Below are positions 9,169 to 18,279 of a DNA stretch of 64,000 nt, piece after piece. The DNA lies in assembly GCF_001854245.1 (NCBI RefSeq), contig NZ_CP015381.1:3259001-3323000 (forward strand), given 5' to 3'. A model generated the notes under the pieces. It searched no databases and was not told the origin of the DNA. It saw only the letters and a program-made list of their open reading frames with translations. The position numbers were made by a program, and so were the translations under genes. The DNA is from Desulfococcus multivorans (GTDB lineage: Bacteria > Desulfobacterota > Desulfobacteria > Desulfobacterales > Desulfococcaceae). How positions within the stretch are numbered: position 1 is the stretch's first letter; every line of letters starts with the position of its first letter.

Positions 9169-9520
9169 AAGTTGCGCCAAATTTCGGTTAATTTCCCTAA
9201 ACCATTGCTGTTAAAGGATCTGTAACAAATTATTCGTATAAAAGGCTCAGAACAGAGGATTTCTTGACAGCAAATCTTCTAAGCCCTTTTCTCTCAGGGC
9301 TTTAGGCGTTACATGGTTATTGCCAAAATGAGTGAATTTTACAAATCTTGATTGTCGCAGCGATTTTTTCTCTTGGGTAACGATGTTCTTATCATGATGG
9401 CCCTTGATGCTGAGGACGTTAGTGAGGCCCCCCTCGTTGGTACCATCCCCGTCGATAGCCGGAAAACCACGCCTCGTGAGGCACATTGCCACGTCTTGTT
9501 CAACCCAAGGAGGTCATAGA
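9169..9520. other. Spacer before the epimerase gene
   Basis: About 350 bp without a supported gene on the plus strand. The minus strand has an 81-codon open frame (9247-9492) that I could not assign; it may be debris. An imperfect stem CTAAGCCCT/AGGGCTTTAG lies near 9280-9304. The end of the stretch holds a strong AAGGAGG (9507-9513) for the following gene. Confidence 0.4.
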
Positions 9521-10555
9521 ATGTCGTACTATGCAAACAAGAAAGTGTTGGTCACAGGAGGAGCCTCATTTATCGGGAGCCACCTTGTTGACAAACTCGT
9601 CGACGCGGGAGCGTCGGTCACCGTTGTGGATGATCTCTCAAGCGGAAAGAAAGAGAACCTCGCGCTTTCCATGAAGCAGATCTCTTTCATCGAGGGAGAT
9701 ATCAGGATGCAGTCCGTGGCGAATAAGACGACGAAGGGGAAAGACATCGTTTTCCATCTTGCCAACGTGCATGGCGGCCGCGGATTCATTGAGACGAATC
9801 CCGGCGAGCTTGTACAGAATTTCATGATCGACGGCAATGTATTCTACTACTGCCATAAGAACACTGTTGAGCGTATATGCTACACCAGCAGCGCCTGCGC
9901 GTATCCGACGTCCTTGCAGAGTGCGGATCCCAAAAAGCAAGTTCGCTATCTGTCTGAGGAAATGGCGAACCCCTTCAAAGAAGGGGCGGCACTGGCGGAC
10001 GGCGAATACGGCTGGGCAAAATTAATGGGCGAGATGGCGCTGAAAGCCTACAATAAGCAGTTCGGCGTCAAGGGGGTGTCCTGCAGGCTGTTCACGGTGT
10101 ATGGACCGCGGGAGAACGAGAGCCATGCCATCATCGCATTCATCGGCAGGGCCATGTTGAGGCAGGACCCGTACGAGATCTGGGGCACCGGCCAGCAGGA
10201 CAGGAATTTCACATTCGTTGATGACATCGTGGATGGACTTCTGCTTTCTGCAGAACGGGTCACCGATTGCAGGGCCGTAAACCTCGGCACGGACGAGATC
10301 ACCAAGATCATTGATGCCGCCAAAACTGTATGCAGAATCGTCGGCTATCAGCCGTCGAAGTTCAGTTTTGATCTGTCAAAGCCGGAAGGCGTCCATATCC
10401 GGGCGGCAAGCATCGAGAACCAGAAGAAATGGCTCGGTTGGAGCCCTCGCACCTCCTTCGACGATGGTATCCGAAAAACCATTGATTGGTACAGCAAGAA
10501 CGTGGACGTTCAGGCCCTCCGCGCAAACTTCGAGAAGAGGCTCTTCGAGAGATGA
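9521..10555 (+). CDS. NAD-dependent sugar-nucleotide epimerase/dehydratase
   Basis: Extended SDR enzyme of 344 residues. The N-terminal VTGGASFIGSHLVDKL binds NAD(P). The acidic end of the second strand (VVDDLSSG) favours NAD. CYTSSACAYP holds the catalytic Ser, and GEYGWAKLMGE supplies the Tyr and Lys of the YxxxK motif. This pattern fits GDP-mannose 3,5-epimerase or GalE-like enzymes that make nucleotide sugars for surface glycans; the exact substrate is not readable. AAGGAGG eight bases before the ATG fixes the start, overriding a longer in-frame opening from 9404. Its stop overlaps the next start (ATGA), so it is co-translated with the GT4 gene. Confidence 0.88.
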   Translation: MSYYANKKVLVTGGASFIGSHLVDKLVDAGASVTVVDDLSSGKKENLALSMKQISFIEGDIRMQSVANKTTKGKDIVFHLANVHGGRGFIETNPGELVQNFMIDGNVFYYCHKNTVERICYTSSACAYPTSLQSADPKKQVRYLSEEMANPFKEGAALADGEYGWAKLMGEMALKAYNKQFGVKGVSCRLFTVYGPRENESHAIIAFIGRAMLRQDPYEIWGTGQQDRNFTFVDDIVDGLLLSAERVTDCRAVNLGTDEITKIIDAAKTVCRIVGYQPSKFSFDLSKPEGVHIRAASIENQKKWLGWSPRTSFDDGIRKTIDWYSKNVDVQALRANFEKRLFER

Positions 10556-11649
10556 GTATGCATGTCGAAGTCGGGATGATCGTGCCAGGCAGAGCAGGAG
10601 GGATCTTTGTCACCGAGAGCGCGCTCGTGGATGAGCTGCGAAAGCAACCGGGTGTTACGGTCGGTGTTTTCGAGTTCGGAAGCCGGGTAGAGCATGAAAG
10701 CGCGCTGGAGCGGATCACCGGCCGGGCGCGCGACTTTTTTGCCTACAATCGCCTCGTGCGGCTCAAGCGGCCTGACGTTGTCTATGTCAATTCTTCGTAC
10801 AACAAGAGGGCGCTGATGCGCGATATCGGCTACGCCCTCATTTCCAGGATCCGGAAAGTTCCTCTGGTGGTCAAGCTCCACGGATGCGATGCTCGCCTGG
10901 TGAAACAGAAACCATTCCTCTGGTGGACCCTCACCAAGCTGGTCTTCCGGTGGGCGCAGAAAGTGGTGCTACTCTCCACTGAGGAAATGCAGATCTTTCA
11001 GTCCGCAGGTTTTCCCCCGACGAAACTCCGCATGCTCAGGAACGGAATGTCGCTCGCACGATTCCACAGCGATCCCGTGGCGAAGCTGGATTCGCCGAGC
11101 ATTCTCTTCATTGCACGGTTCATTAAGGAAAAGGGGCTCCTGGATCTTCTGAGGGCCGTGCGGATGGTCCTGGATTCCGGAAGGGTCTTCAGACTGTACT
11201 GTGTGGGCGATGGGCCGATCCGCCAGGAAGCTGAGGCCCTCGCTGCCGAGATTCATCTTGGTGTGAGCGTGGAGTTCACCGGCCAGATTTCCGAAGAGGA
11301 AGCCACGCGATACTACCTCGGGTGCACGATCCTTGCCTTTCCCACCTACTTCCATGAAGGTTTACCCATGACCATCCTACAGGCGGTTGCCGCCGGGCTT
11401 CCGATCGTCACAACAAAAATCCGAGCAACCGGAGACTATCTGACGGAGCCGGCCAATTGCTTGTGGGTGGAACAGCATGACCCCAAAATGCTTGCAGAGA
11501 GAATTTGCAGGCTTCTGGATACGCCCAACCTTCGTAAGAGCATGAAGGAAAACAATCTCGCGCTTGCCAGGAATTTCGCGGTTGAGGTCGTGGCAAAGGA
11601 CTATCTCCAACTTTTTCAGACTGTATCTACAGATGCACACAGAACGTGA
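10552..11649 (+). CDS. GT4-family glycosyltransferase
   Basis: A 365-residue GT-B retaining glycosyltransferase. The N-terminal half contains the GGIFVTESALVDEL acceptor-side region. The C-terminal half has the nucleotide-sugar domain marks SILFIARFIKEKGL, LYCVGDGPIRQEAE and FPTYFHEGLPMTILQAVAAGLP, the last being the EX7E-type motif (E near GLP and a second E-like position). The start ATG at 10552 overlaps the epimerase stop by four bases; an ATG two codons later is equally possible. With the epimerase and the WecG-like enzyme it probably builds part of an exopolysaccharide or O-antigen unit. No flippase or polymerase gene lies here. Confidence 0.88.
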   Translation: MSMHVEVGMIVPGRAGGIFVTESALVDELRKQPGVTVGVFEFGSRVEHESALERITGRARDFFAYNRLVRLKRPDVVYVNSSYNKRALMRDIGYALISRIRKVPLVVKLHGCDARLVKQKPFLWWTLTKLVFRWAQKVVLLSTEEMQIFQSAGFPPTKLRMLRNGMSLARFHSDPVAKLDSPSILFIARFIKEKGLLDLLRAVRMVLDSGRVFRLYCVGDGPIRQEAEALAAEIHLGVSVEFTGQISEEEATRYYLGCTILAFPTYFHEGLPMTILQAVAAGLPIVTTKIRATGDYLTEPANCLWVEQHDPKMLAERICRLLDTPNLRKSMKENNLALARNFAVEVVAKDYLQLFQTVSTDAHRT

Positions 11650-12009
11650 GAGTGGATGAACACAGAAAATAATAGTACTACAGCGTAACACTTATCCCTA
11701 ACGTTGCATAAAATTTGTTGATAACTGGATTTAACTTTATGTTTTTACGGTATCTAAACCGTCTCTAATTTCTGATTCAGGAGTTCACCAATGGTGAATT
11801 CCTGAAAACATCCTAATCTATCTGTAAACGCTGGAACTATGGGGTTCCTGATCGCAAGTCCCAGATTTTTTATTCACCATTAGGGTTATATCTCAACTTT
11901 CGAGTTTAAATTTCACTCTTTACCCTGTAGTTGCATAATTTTTTTGGATCACCTTTATTCTTCAGCCATGGTTATCTTAAGGCCAAGGAGATAACCTTCA
12001 AAAACAGGG
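11650..12009. other. AT-rich spacer containing a near-perfect palindrome
   Basis: No gene seen. Bases 11776-11806 form a 15-bp near-perfect inverted repeat around one base, TTCAGGAGTTCACCA and TGGTGAATTCCTGAA, with one mismatch. It could end transcripts from the GT4 gene, although no T-run follows. A phrase CTCAACTTTCGA at 11892-11903 matches part of the terminal repeat of the family at 21377 and 43920, but nothing else of the repeat is recognisable here. Confidence 0.4.
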
Positions 12010-12147
12010 ATGTATCCAAATGGCGAAGAAAAAAACGGCGTTTCCGCGCTGGAGCTTTCCCGGCACCTCGGTATTTCCTACGATGCCGCCTGGCGGGTCA
12101 AACACAAACTGATAAAACTCCGGGACAATACCGGGACAAAACAGTAA
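12010..12147 (+). pseudogene. IS1595-family transposase fragment
   Basis: A 45-codon frame, ending at TAA 12145-12147, reads NGEEKNGVSALELSRHLGIS and then YDAAWRVKHKLIKL. This is the helix-turn-helix part of IS1595 transposases (ISAxELxRxLGxSYxxAWRxKHKL), which normally lies between the zinc ribbon and the catalytic domain. Both flanks of the gene are missing, so it is a relic. Its position right at the 3' side of tRNA-Lys fits a region of repeated insertion. Confidence 0.65.
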
Positions 12148-12187
12148 AAACAAAAAAAGGGTTAAAGCATGATCGCTCTAACCCTTT
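12146..12187 (-). terminator. Rho-independent terminator of tRNA-Lys
   Basis: On the minus strand AAAGGGTTA (12187-12179) pairs with TAACCCTTT (12164-12156), followed by a run of T with one G. It lies 12 bases past the tRNA 3' end. Confidence 0.8.
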
Positions 12188-12198
12188 GTTTTCTTTGA

Positions 12199-12272
<74 letters not shown>

Positions 12273-12303
12273 GTATGGCGGAATGTCCTCAGGAACGAGT
12301 CGG

Positions 12304-12332
12304 CTTTTAGCAACTTTGCCGGGGGTTGTCAA
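12304..12332 (-). promoter_or_regulatory. Sigma70 promoter of tRNA-Lys
   Basis: Minus strand TTGACA (12332-12327), 17-base spacer, TAAAAG (12309-12304), about 31 bases before the mature tRNA 5' end. Confidence 0.65.
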
Positions 12333-12366
12333 TGAAAAATTGTCATTCTTCGGGCAAAAAAAGGGG

Positions 12367-13122
12367 TCAATCCCATCTTTCGTGCTTCTGTTTGCGCTGT
12401 TGGCGGCGCTCTTTTTTCCGCGACATCTCCCGATCTTTGCGTTCGCGCCGTACCGAGGCTTTCTCCTCGATATCCGCCCAATCGATGGTAAAGCTGCCGG
12501 GAGTCCTGGCCTGGGACTTTTCCTCGCTTGATTTTTTCTTTCTGGCGTTGAAATCTTCCTTCTCTTTGGGCAGGGGCGGCGCCGTGAAGGCCCCCAGCGG
12601 GATCGGGTCGGACAGGTAAAGCTTCTCCCCGAATTTCAGGAGCTGAACCCCACGCCGGCCGGCCCATTCCACCTGAACGGTCAGGATGACCGGCATCTGA
12701 TCGATACGTCTGCCGATCCTCTGGGCCATGGCCCGGTCAGACGACAGCACCACGTGGGTGAATCCGCCCAGAGGAGAAATGCCGTTTTCGAGAACCACCG
12801 GATGCGCCTTTCTCCGAACCGCAGTGTACAGCAGCTTTGGTAAACTATTGGTTACCGTCGGGATCGGCAGTCTGTTCCGATCGAGAGCCCTGATTCGCGT
12901 TTCGACAATCTCCACGGGTGCGTCGGGAACGCTCAATACGACCTCGTTCAAGGCACCTTGATTGACATATCCCCACCCCGCCTCTTCCTGCAGCACCTTT
13001 AAAAGGTCCTTGATCCTGACGAACCCTTTATCATCGGGCACCAGGCCGAATTCATCGGGGCGATGCCCCAGAATGTAATCCAGAAACTTTGCCAATTTTA
13101 CAGGGGAGTGCTGCTGTCCCAT
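12367..13122 (-). CDS. KptA/Tpt1-like protein with catalytic residues missing
   Basis: 251 residues. Residues 9-185 follow the RNA 2'-phosphotransferase (KptA/Tpt1) fold: KLAKFLDYILGHRP, a winged-helix-like half, then VETRIRAL, PKLLYTAV, the THVVLSSD block and VILTVQV. KptA removes a splice-junction 2'-phosphate using NAD+. Of the family's Arg-His-Arg-Arg set, only His20 and Arg78 remain. The first Arg is Gly19, the last is Phe121/Thr122, and the GHS and HGT motifs are replaced by RNR (82-84) and TAV (100-102). Residues 190-251 form a Lys/Arg/Glu-rich tail that could bind RNA. It may be a non-catalytic relative. tRNA-Lys is 95 bp downstream on the same strand. Confidence 0.75.
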   Translation of the reverse strand: MGQQHSPVKLAKFLDYILGHRPDEFGLVPDDKGFVRIKDLLKVLQEEAGWGYVNQGALNEVVLSVPDAPVEIVETRIRALDRNRLPIPTVTNSLPKLLYTAVRRKAHPVVLENGISPLGGFTHVVLSSDRAMAQRIGRRIDQMPVILTVQVEWAGRRGVQLLKFGEKLYLSDPIPLGAFTAPPLPKEKEDFNARKKKSSEEKSQARTPGSFTIDWADIEEKASVRRERKDREMSRKKERRQQRKQKHERWD

Positions 13123-13251
13123 AACACACCGTCGACTTGAAGGTTAAACCATCGGGCCTTCGGGGCCCGGAGCCATGTTGACCCGCAAAATACTTATTGA
13201 GAGCATTTGCTTTGGGAAGCGGCTACGCGCGGTTCCCAAAACCGGCTGCCC

Positions 13252-14448
13252 TCAGGCCTCGGGCTTCAGCACCAGGAAATAGAGCTCCCCCGGATGCTTG
13301 AGGTGGCCGGCCGCCGTCTCGGCGTAAGATCCGCTTCCCCAGAAAAGATCGGCCCGTCCCGGTCCCTTGATGGCCCCGCCCGTATCCTGGCTGGAGACGA
13401 AGCGGGAAAACGACACCCATTTCGAAACGCCCCCCGCGCCTTTGGTGGCGGCCACCGGTTTTTGAGACTGAATAAAGGCGATTCCAGCCATTGGAAAGAC
13501 TGATCGGTCCACGGCAATGGATCGTCCGGGGGTCAGCTTGGCCCGGATGGCGCCGTAGGGCCCGTCCTTTTCAAGGCTGAAGAAGACATAACTGGGATTG
13601 TAATTGAAGATGCGTTCCACCTCCCCGGGATGAGTGTTGAGATAGGCCCGGATGCGCTGCATCGACATCTCCGCCTGGGGAATCTTGTTTTCCCGGATCA
13701 ACAGGTTTCCGATGCTTCGATAGGGACGCCCGTTGCTGGAGTGATAGTGGATGTTCAGGACGTCGCCGTCGTCCAGAAACACCTTCCCGGATCCCTGGAT
13801 CTGCAGGAAGAAAAGGGCCACCGGATCCGCCACCCACACCAGCACCGGCGCCTTTCCCAAAAGGACACCTTCGCCGTCGATCTCGTTCCGGTCATGATAG
13901 GGAACAAAGGTTTTTCCCGCCACCCGCCCGACGATTTTGTGGCCTGCAAGCTTCTCGGAAAAATCGGATAGATCGAGCACGGCAAGATCCTCCGGCGGGC
14001 CATAGATCGGATGTGCGTAACCCGCTTTCCGGGAAAGGCTTCCCTGGAGGAACGGTTCGTAATATCCGGTAAAGAGCATTCGGCCGGTATCACCGCCCAC
14101 GGATCGGTAGACGCGGTAATGGGAGCGGATGAAATTCGAAAGCGCACTCCGGTCGGGACGTTTCGCGATGAAAGCCTGAAAGCGTTCCAGGGACCGGATC
14201 ATGTGGGGCGCATCATAGACATCCGACCCGAAACGGAAAGCGGTATCGGCCGGGACCCGCTTCAGGTATTTGAGGCTTTCCGAAAGGCTTTCCGTGATCC
14301 CTTCAAAGGCCATATCATCGGAAAATTCGGGAAACGACGAGGGGTCAAGGACAACCAGGGGCCCCTCGGGCGGTGGGGGCGCGGCACACCCCGCCAGAAG
14401 ACAGAGAAGTAAAAGTCCCCCAAAACCAAGTCTCGCAGCCGTTTTCAT
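13252..14448 (-). CDS. mltA: Membrane-bound lytic murein transglycosylase A (lipoprotein)
   Basis: Cleaves the MurNAc-GlcNAc bond of peptidoglycan with formation of 1,6-anhydro ends. The start at 14448 gives MKTAARLGFGG, a short Leu-rich core and LLAGC, a lipobox; a longer frame to 14580 lacks it. Mature residues include the MltA domain (FTGYYEPFLQGSL, AVLDLSDFSEK, GRVAGKTFVPYHDRNEID, FFLQIQGSG) and the C-terminal 3D domain with SSQDTGGAIKGPGRADLFWG carrying the conserved Asp residues. About 398 residues, a normal length. It is 17 bp downstream of moaC, so it may share the molybdopterin transcript, though the functions are unrelated. Confidence 0.93.
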   Translation of the reverse strand: MKTAARLGFGGLLLLCLLAGCAAPPPPEGPLVVLDPSSFPEFSDDMAFEGITESLSESLKYLKRVPADTAFRFGSDVYDAPHMIRSLERFQAFIAKRPDRSALSNFIRSHYRVYRSVGGDTGRMLFTGYYEPFLQGSLSRKAGYAHPIYGPPEDLAVLDLSDFSEKLAGHKIVGRVAGKTFVPYHDRNEIDGEGVLLGKAPVLVWVADPVALFFLQIQGSGKVFLDDGDVLNIHYHSSNGRPYRSIGNLLIRENKIPQAEMSMQRIRAYLNTHPGEVERIFNYNPSYVFFSLEKDGPYGAIRAKLTPGRSIAVDRSVFPMAGIAFIQSQKPVAATKGAGGVSKWVSFSRFVSSQDTGGAIKGPGRADLFWGSGSYAETAAGHLKHPGELYFLVLKPEA

Positions 14449-14465
14449 AAAAAATGCTCTTCCTC

Positions 14466-14966
14466 TCAAGGGGTTTCCCCCTTTTTTTCCCGTTGTCGCA
14501 CGAAATCTCCACTCTTTCCACCCGATTTGGCCAGAAGTCGGATGTCCGTAATGGTCATGGATTTGTCGTAGGCCTTGCACATGTCGTAAATGGTCAGAGC
14601 GGCGACAGACACGGCGGTCAGAACCTCCATTTCAATGCCGGTCACGTCGATGATCCTGGCGACTGCCTCGATCCGGATGGAGAAGGTTTCCGGCTCCGGA
14701 AAGAAATCCACCTGGGCGTGGGTCAGGTTGAGGGGGTGGCACATGGGGATCAACTCCGCGGTTCTCTTGGCGGCCATGATACCTGCGATGCGGGCCGTCT
14801 CCAGCACGTTCCCTTTTCGAACCCTGTGGTCCCGGATCGCCTCGAAGGTCTCGGGGGTCATGGTGACGCGTCCCCCGGCCGTAGCCGTTCTCAGGGTCGG
14901 CCATTTTCCGGAAACGTCGACCATCCGGACCCGACCTTCGGCGTCAATGTGGGTGAATGTGGACAT
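14466..14966 (-). CDS. moaC: Cyclic pyranopterin monophosphate synthase accessory protein MoaC
   Basis: 166 residues, complete. MoaC converts the GTP-derived cyclic intermediate made by MoaA to cPMP in molybdopterin biosynthesis. Hallmarks: [36 protein letters not shown], the active-site [36 protein letters not shown] and the closing [20 protein letters not shown]. It lies 26 bp after the MobA-MoaE fusion gene, so the two are surely co-transcribed. Other Moa genes (moaA, moaD) are not in the window. Molybdenum or tungsten enzymes are expected in this anaerobe. Confidence 0.95.
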   Translation of the reverse strand: MSTFTHIDAEGRVRMVDVSGKWPTLRTATAGGRVTMTPETFEAIRDHRVRKGNVLETARIAGIMAAKRTAELIPMCHPLNLTHAQVDFFPEPETFSIRIEAVARIIDVTGIEMEVLTAVSVAALTIYDMCKAYDKSMTITDIRLLAKSGGKSGDFVRQREKKGETP

Positions 14967-14992
14967 CCGCTGCTCCTGTCGATGCTCCCGGG

Positions 14993-15985
14993 TCAGGATT
15001 CAATGAAATACTCGGTCTTGCGGGTGACGGTGGATTTGACGGCGTTGAGCGTCTCGGTGAGGGTTTCGATGACGTTCTCGCGTACATCCCCGGCCACCGC
15101 CAGAAGCATGACGTCATCCCCTACCGCGAGATCCTTCCCCTCGTTGATCTCCACGAGGATCTCGACAATCCCCGGTCGCTGCTTCCCCTCCCGCAGGATT
15201 TCGGCAAGCCGGTCATGGTCCACGGCCACCCGCAGCCCCGAGACCTTTCTGCCGTCCCGGGACGTGGCACGGACCACGCCGTTGTGATAGAGCACCATGC
15301 CGACATCGGCATAATCGGGATGGGCCTTGAGGGCCGCCATCATTTTCCGGATATCCATCTTATCTTCTCCTGTTTGTCGAAGCATTTCATCGCGGTGGAG
15401 TCGATGCGCTTTTTCGAGATCCTCCGGCGTGTTGACGTTGAAAAATGAAATCTTCTCCGGGTCATGCTTCAGTACGACCTTTTCCGAAACGGTCCTGACC
15501 TTGAGCTTGTTGAAAAGCCCCCTGATTTTGAAATTGTCCCTGGAAAGGCTTCTTTCCATGGGTGCGAGGCACCGTCTGGCATAGACCGCGCACAGAGGTT
15601 CAAACCCTTCCCGCGTTTTCGGGATGATGATGTCGAATTGGGGTTCGATGCGTTGGAGCACCTCCTCCACCAACCCCCGATTCAGAAAGGGGGTGTCGCA
15701 GGCCGCGACAAAAGCATGGGTGTATGTGGCCGCGGACAATCCGGCATGGATACCGGTCAGGGAGCTTCGCTCCTGAAAAATGTCCGTCACGATCGTCACA
15801 TCCCAATCCACATACTCTTGGGGGGCGTTGGTCACAAGGATGATCTCCGGAAACAGCTCTCGGTACAACCGGTAAAGCCGATCGAGTATCTTGATGCCGC
15901 CGATCTCGATAAAGGCCTTGTTTCTCCCCGAAAAACGGGTGCTCAATCCACCGGCCAGGATCACGCCCGAGCACGGATATCCCAT
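14993..15985 (-). CDS. MobA-MoaE-type fusion protein for molybdenum cofactor
   Basis: 330 residues in two parts. Residues 1-205 are a MobA-type guanylyltransferase: [19 protein letters not shown] nucleotide loop, AACDTPFL metal-binding Asp, FNVNTPEDL tail. MobA attaches GMP to molybdopterin. Residues 210-330 resemble the catalytic subunit of molybdopterin synthase (MoaE): [38 protein letters not shown] and a closing [15 protein letters not shown] with two Lys in the region of the MoaE catalytic lysines, though the usual PIWKKE is lost. The C-terminal half is therefore diverged. Fusing these non-adjacent steps is uncommon. moaC follows 26 bp downstream. Confidence 0.8.
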   Translation of the reverse strand: MGYPCSGVILAGGLSTRFSGRNKAFIEIGGIKILDRLYRLYRELFPEIILVTNAPQEYVDWDVTIVTDIFQERSSLTGIHAGLSAATYTHAFVAACDTPFLNRGLVEEVLQRIEPQFDIIIPKTREGFEPLCAVYARRCLAPMERSLSRDNFKIRGLFNKLKVRTVSEKVVLKHDPEKISFFNVNTPEDLEKAHRLHRDEMLRQTGEDKMDIRKMMAALKAHPDYADVGMVLYHNGVVRATSRDGRKVSGLRVAVDHDRLAEILREGKQRPGIVEILVEINEGKDLAVGDDVMLLAVAGDVRENVIETLTETLNAVKSTVTRKTEYFIES

Positions 15986-16218
15986 CCTACACCTCCAACC
16001 GCCGTCTTCCAGATGAAACTGCCGGTGAACAGGGAGTCCACCGGGGAACGCCTCAATTGAACCGCCTCGCCGGCATTTCCGACCGACGGACCGTATTGCC
16101 CATATGCGAGAACCTCAAAACCTGTCGAAAAGGCTGCATGCGCCGCCTCTCCATGTGTTTAGTCCACCATATGAAAAGCGATCTTTAAAATCAAGAAGAC
16201 TTTCATGATGCCGCGATT

Positions 16219-18279
16219 TCAATTGCCGACAAGTACCGAAGACAGGATACGATCCCCCGGAAACACCCGGTGCTCGGGCAGGAGGTATCCTTTGAGGCAT
16301 ACGCCGGCAAGATGGGCCATCACCTCCAGAGCCACCTGCAGGGAATCGATGGTCCGGCGCCGGAAAAATTCCTCGAGGACGGCGGGGTCGGGCTTTTTTT
16401 CCATTCGCCGGCGCACGGCTTCCGCCATATCGGAGGCTGTCGCCTCCGAAGCCTCCAGCCGGGTGATCCACCCCGTCCCGGCAAGAAGGTTCACGGCAAT
16501 CCGATTGTAGTCGCAGAGCGGCCCCATGATCACCGGGACTCCGGCTCTAAGGGATTCGACCGGGTCAAAACCCCGCTTTCTCGGGTCAAAGCCGCCGCCG
16601 AGGTAGCTGAAGCGGCATTGTGCGTAAAGCCCGGGAAGGTCGCCGTAGGTATCGACAACGATGACCCCTGGCCGGTCCTTCGGCCCGATCTTCGACAAGG
16701 GCGCGGCCGTCTCGCCTATGGCCGAAACCGCATCCCGAATCATTCGATTCCGCGAAGGATTGGTCACCACCCGGGGGGCGATGATCAAGGCGTCGGCCTG
16801 ATCCCTGAGCTTCCTGAATCCGGAGACGGCGATCTCAATATCGGTCTTGTCCACCACGTTGGCCGCCATCATGACCCGAATGGCCTGATCCGTGAAAATG
16901 CGGCACGTTCCGGGCGTGGGGCCGGAGATCTTGAGGTACATGGGGTTGACCCAGAAAACGCCGGGCCGGAGGGGATGCCGGGTAATGAGCCGCGGCATGG
17001 CAGCGGTGTACCAGGCTCCGAGATCTTCCGGATGATCGAAGAGGAGAAGGGTCGCTTCCGGCGGCCCGAAATCCGGGGGGGATCCGGGAACGCCCGGGGC
17101 TGAAAACCGGGGCCTGCCGTCGGGAAGCCATGCCATGCCGCCAAGTCTCCGGGTGATGGCCCTGAAATCGGCCAGATTTTCGGCGCCCCGCCGTTCCCTA
17201 CGAAACCAGAGGCGCCACCTCGCCAGCGGCAGGTACGGAAGAAAACCCGAAAGCAGTGCCTTGAGCGGCTTTGCCTCACCGCCCCAGTCGCGCATCCCGA
17301 CCTCCAGCACCAGGGATCGTCCACCCCCCAACCGTTCGCCGAGTCGTTCCAGAAATCTGGTTTCAGGACAGGTCTCGGGCACGACGGATTCGTCAAAAAG
17401 GCGGTCCAGATAGGCGCGCTTCGAGGGTCGGAAATAGGTCGTCTCCTCCACCGGGAGCCTCGGTCCGGCCGGTGGCTTCCTTTCCGGAAGAGAAAATTCC
17501 CGCTCCCGAAGGACACGTCCCTTGATCGCATCCAGCAACGCCGCCGTTCCGGCATGCCCGCCGTAATGCGCCACATACCCGTCCCGTGAGCGGACATATC
17601 GGCGGATGACGGGGTCGGCGCCGGCATGGGTCAACGGATAAACGGCATACCGCAGGAGCGTCAGGTCGTCGGGCTGATCCCCGGCGGCGAAAGCCAGGAA
17701 ATGGGTGGTGCCGAAATTGGCGTTAAAAGCGGCGAATTTATCCGCCCGCTTCGGAATCAGAGCGATTTTCCGCCGACCCACGATGGACCGGAAATCGTCT
17801 TTCAGGACACCCGCGGCGCAGGCGATAAAGTGCTCCGCCAGGAGGGGCCCCTTCCCCGACAACAGGAGGGTGTGATCATGGCTGTCCACATAGGGAGTAT
17901 CGTCGATGGGCATTCCGCGCTCACGGATTACCCGTCCGAGATCGCGGCGGACCCGATCGATCTCCATGCCCGCCAGCACCGTTCGGGTCCACTCCGGGCG
18001 ACCCTGAACCGCCGCCCCGTGCTCGAAAATCCAGCCGGCGATCCGAATTCTCCATCGGGTGAACGCGGCTCTGAAATCGGCTGCCGTACTGCGGGACCGC
18101 CCCGTTGCGATGATAATGTCGATCTTCCGGGAGAGTCGTGCCAGGCACGCGAGGGTCTCCGGCGACAGAAAGGAATCAGTGGTCCGTCCCCGGATCGCGG
18201 CGCCTCCCGGCACCGGGACCGCGTGATTGAGGGTGCCGTCCAGGTCCAGGACGCATGCGGGCCGCTTTTTAAGCGTCAT
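16219..18279 (-). CDS. HAD phosphatase fused to a KDO-transferase-like domain
   Basis: 686 residues. Residues 1-270 are a HAD hydrolase of the sugar-phosphatase type: VLDLDGTL with both Asp residues, IIIATGRSRS with Thr/Ser, and FAAGDQPDDLTLL with the acidic pair. After a linker, about residues 400-680 look like a GT-B fold. The segment VIVVDTYGDLPGLYAQ followed by RFSYLGGGFDP, VESLRAGVPVIMGP and then DYNRIA parallels the C-terminal lobe of KDO transferase WaaA (GT30). The joint suggests a sugar is transferred and a sugar phosphate removed in one pathway; this is inference. The start at 18279 overlaps the stop of the upstream gene by four bases; the longer frame to 18672 is a shadow of that gene. 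Confidence 0.7.
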   Translation of the reverse strand: MTLKKRPACVLDLDGTLNHAVPVPGGAAIRGRTTDSFLSPETLACLARLSRKIDIIIATGRSRSTAADFRAAFTRWRIRIAGWIFEHGAAVQGRPEWTRTVLAGMEIDRVRRDLGRVIRERGMPIDDTPYVDSHDHTLLLSGKGPLLAEHFIACAAGVLKDDFRSIVGRRKIALIPKRADKFAAFNANFGTTHFLAFAAGDQPDDLTLLRYAVYPLTHAGADPVIRRYVRSRDGYVAHYGGHAGTAALLDAIKGRVLREREFSLPERKPPAGPRLPVEETTYFRPSKRAYLDRLFDESVVPETCPETRFLERLGERLGGGRSLVLEVGMRDWGGEAKPLKALLSGFLPYLPLARWRLWFRRERRGAENLADFRAITRRLGGMAWLPDGRPRFSAPGVPGSPPDFGPPEATLLLFDHPEDLGAWYTAAMPRLITRHPLRPGVFWVNPMYLKISGPTPGTCRIFTDQAIRVMMAANVVDKTDIEIAVSGFRKLRDQADALIIAPRVVTNPSRNRMIRDAVSAIGETAAPLSKIGPKDRPGVIVVDTYGDLPGLYAQCRFSYLGGGFDPRKRGFDPVESLRAGVPVIMGPLCDYNRIAVNLLAGTGWITRLEASEATASDMAEAVRRRMEKKPDPAVLEEFFRRRTIDSLQVALEVMAHLAGVCLKGYLLPEHRVFPGDRILSSVLVGN

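Noticed and set aside
9247-9492. 81-codon minus-strand open frame before the epimerase gene
   Set aside because: No ribosome site, no homology I can see, and it overlaps the leader of the epimerase gene; kept only as possible debris.
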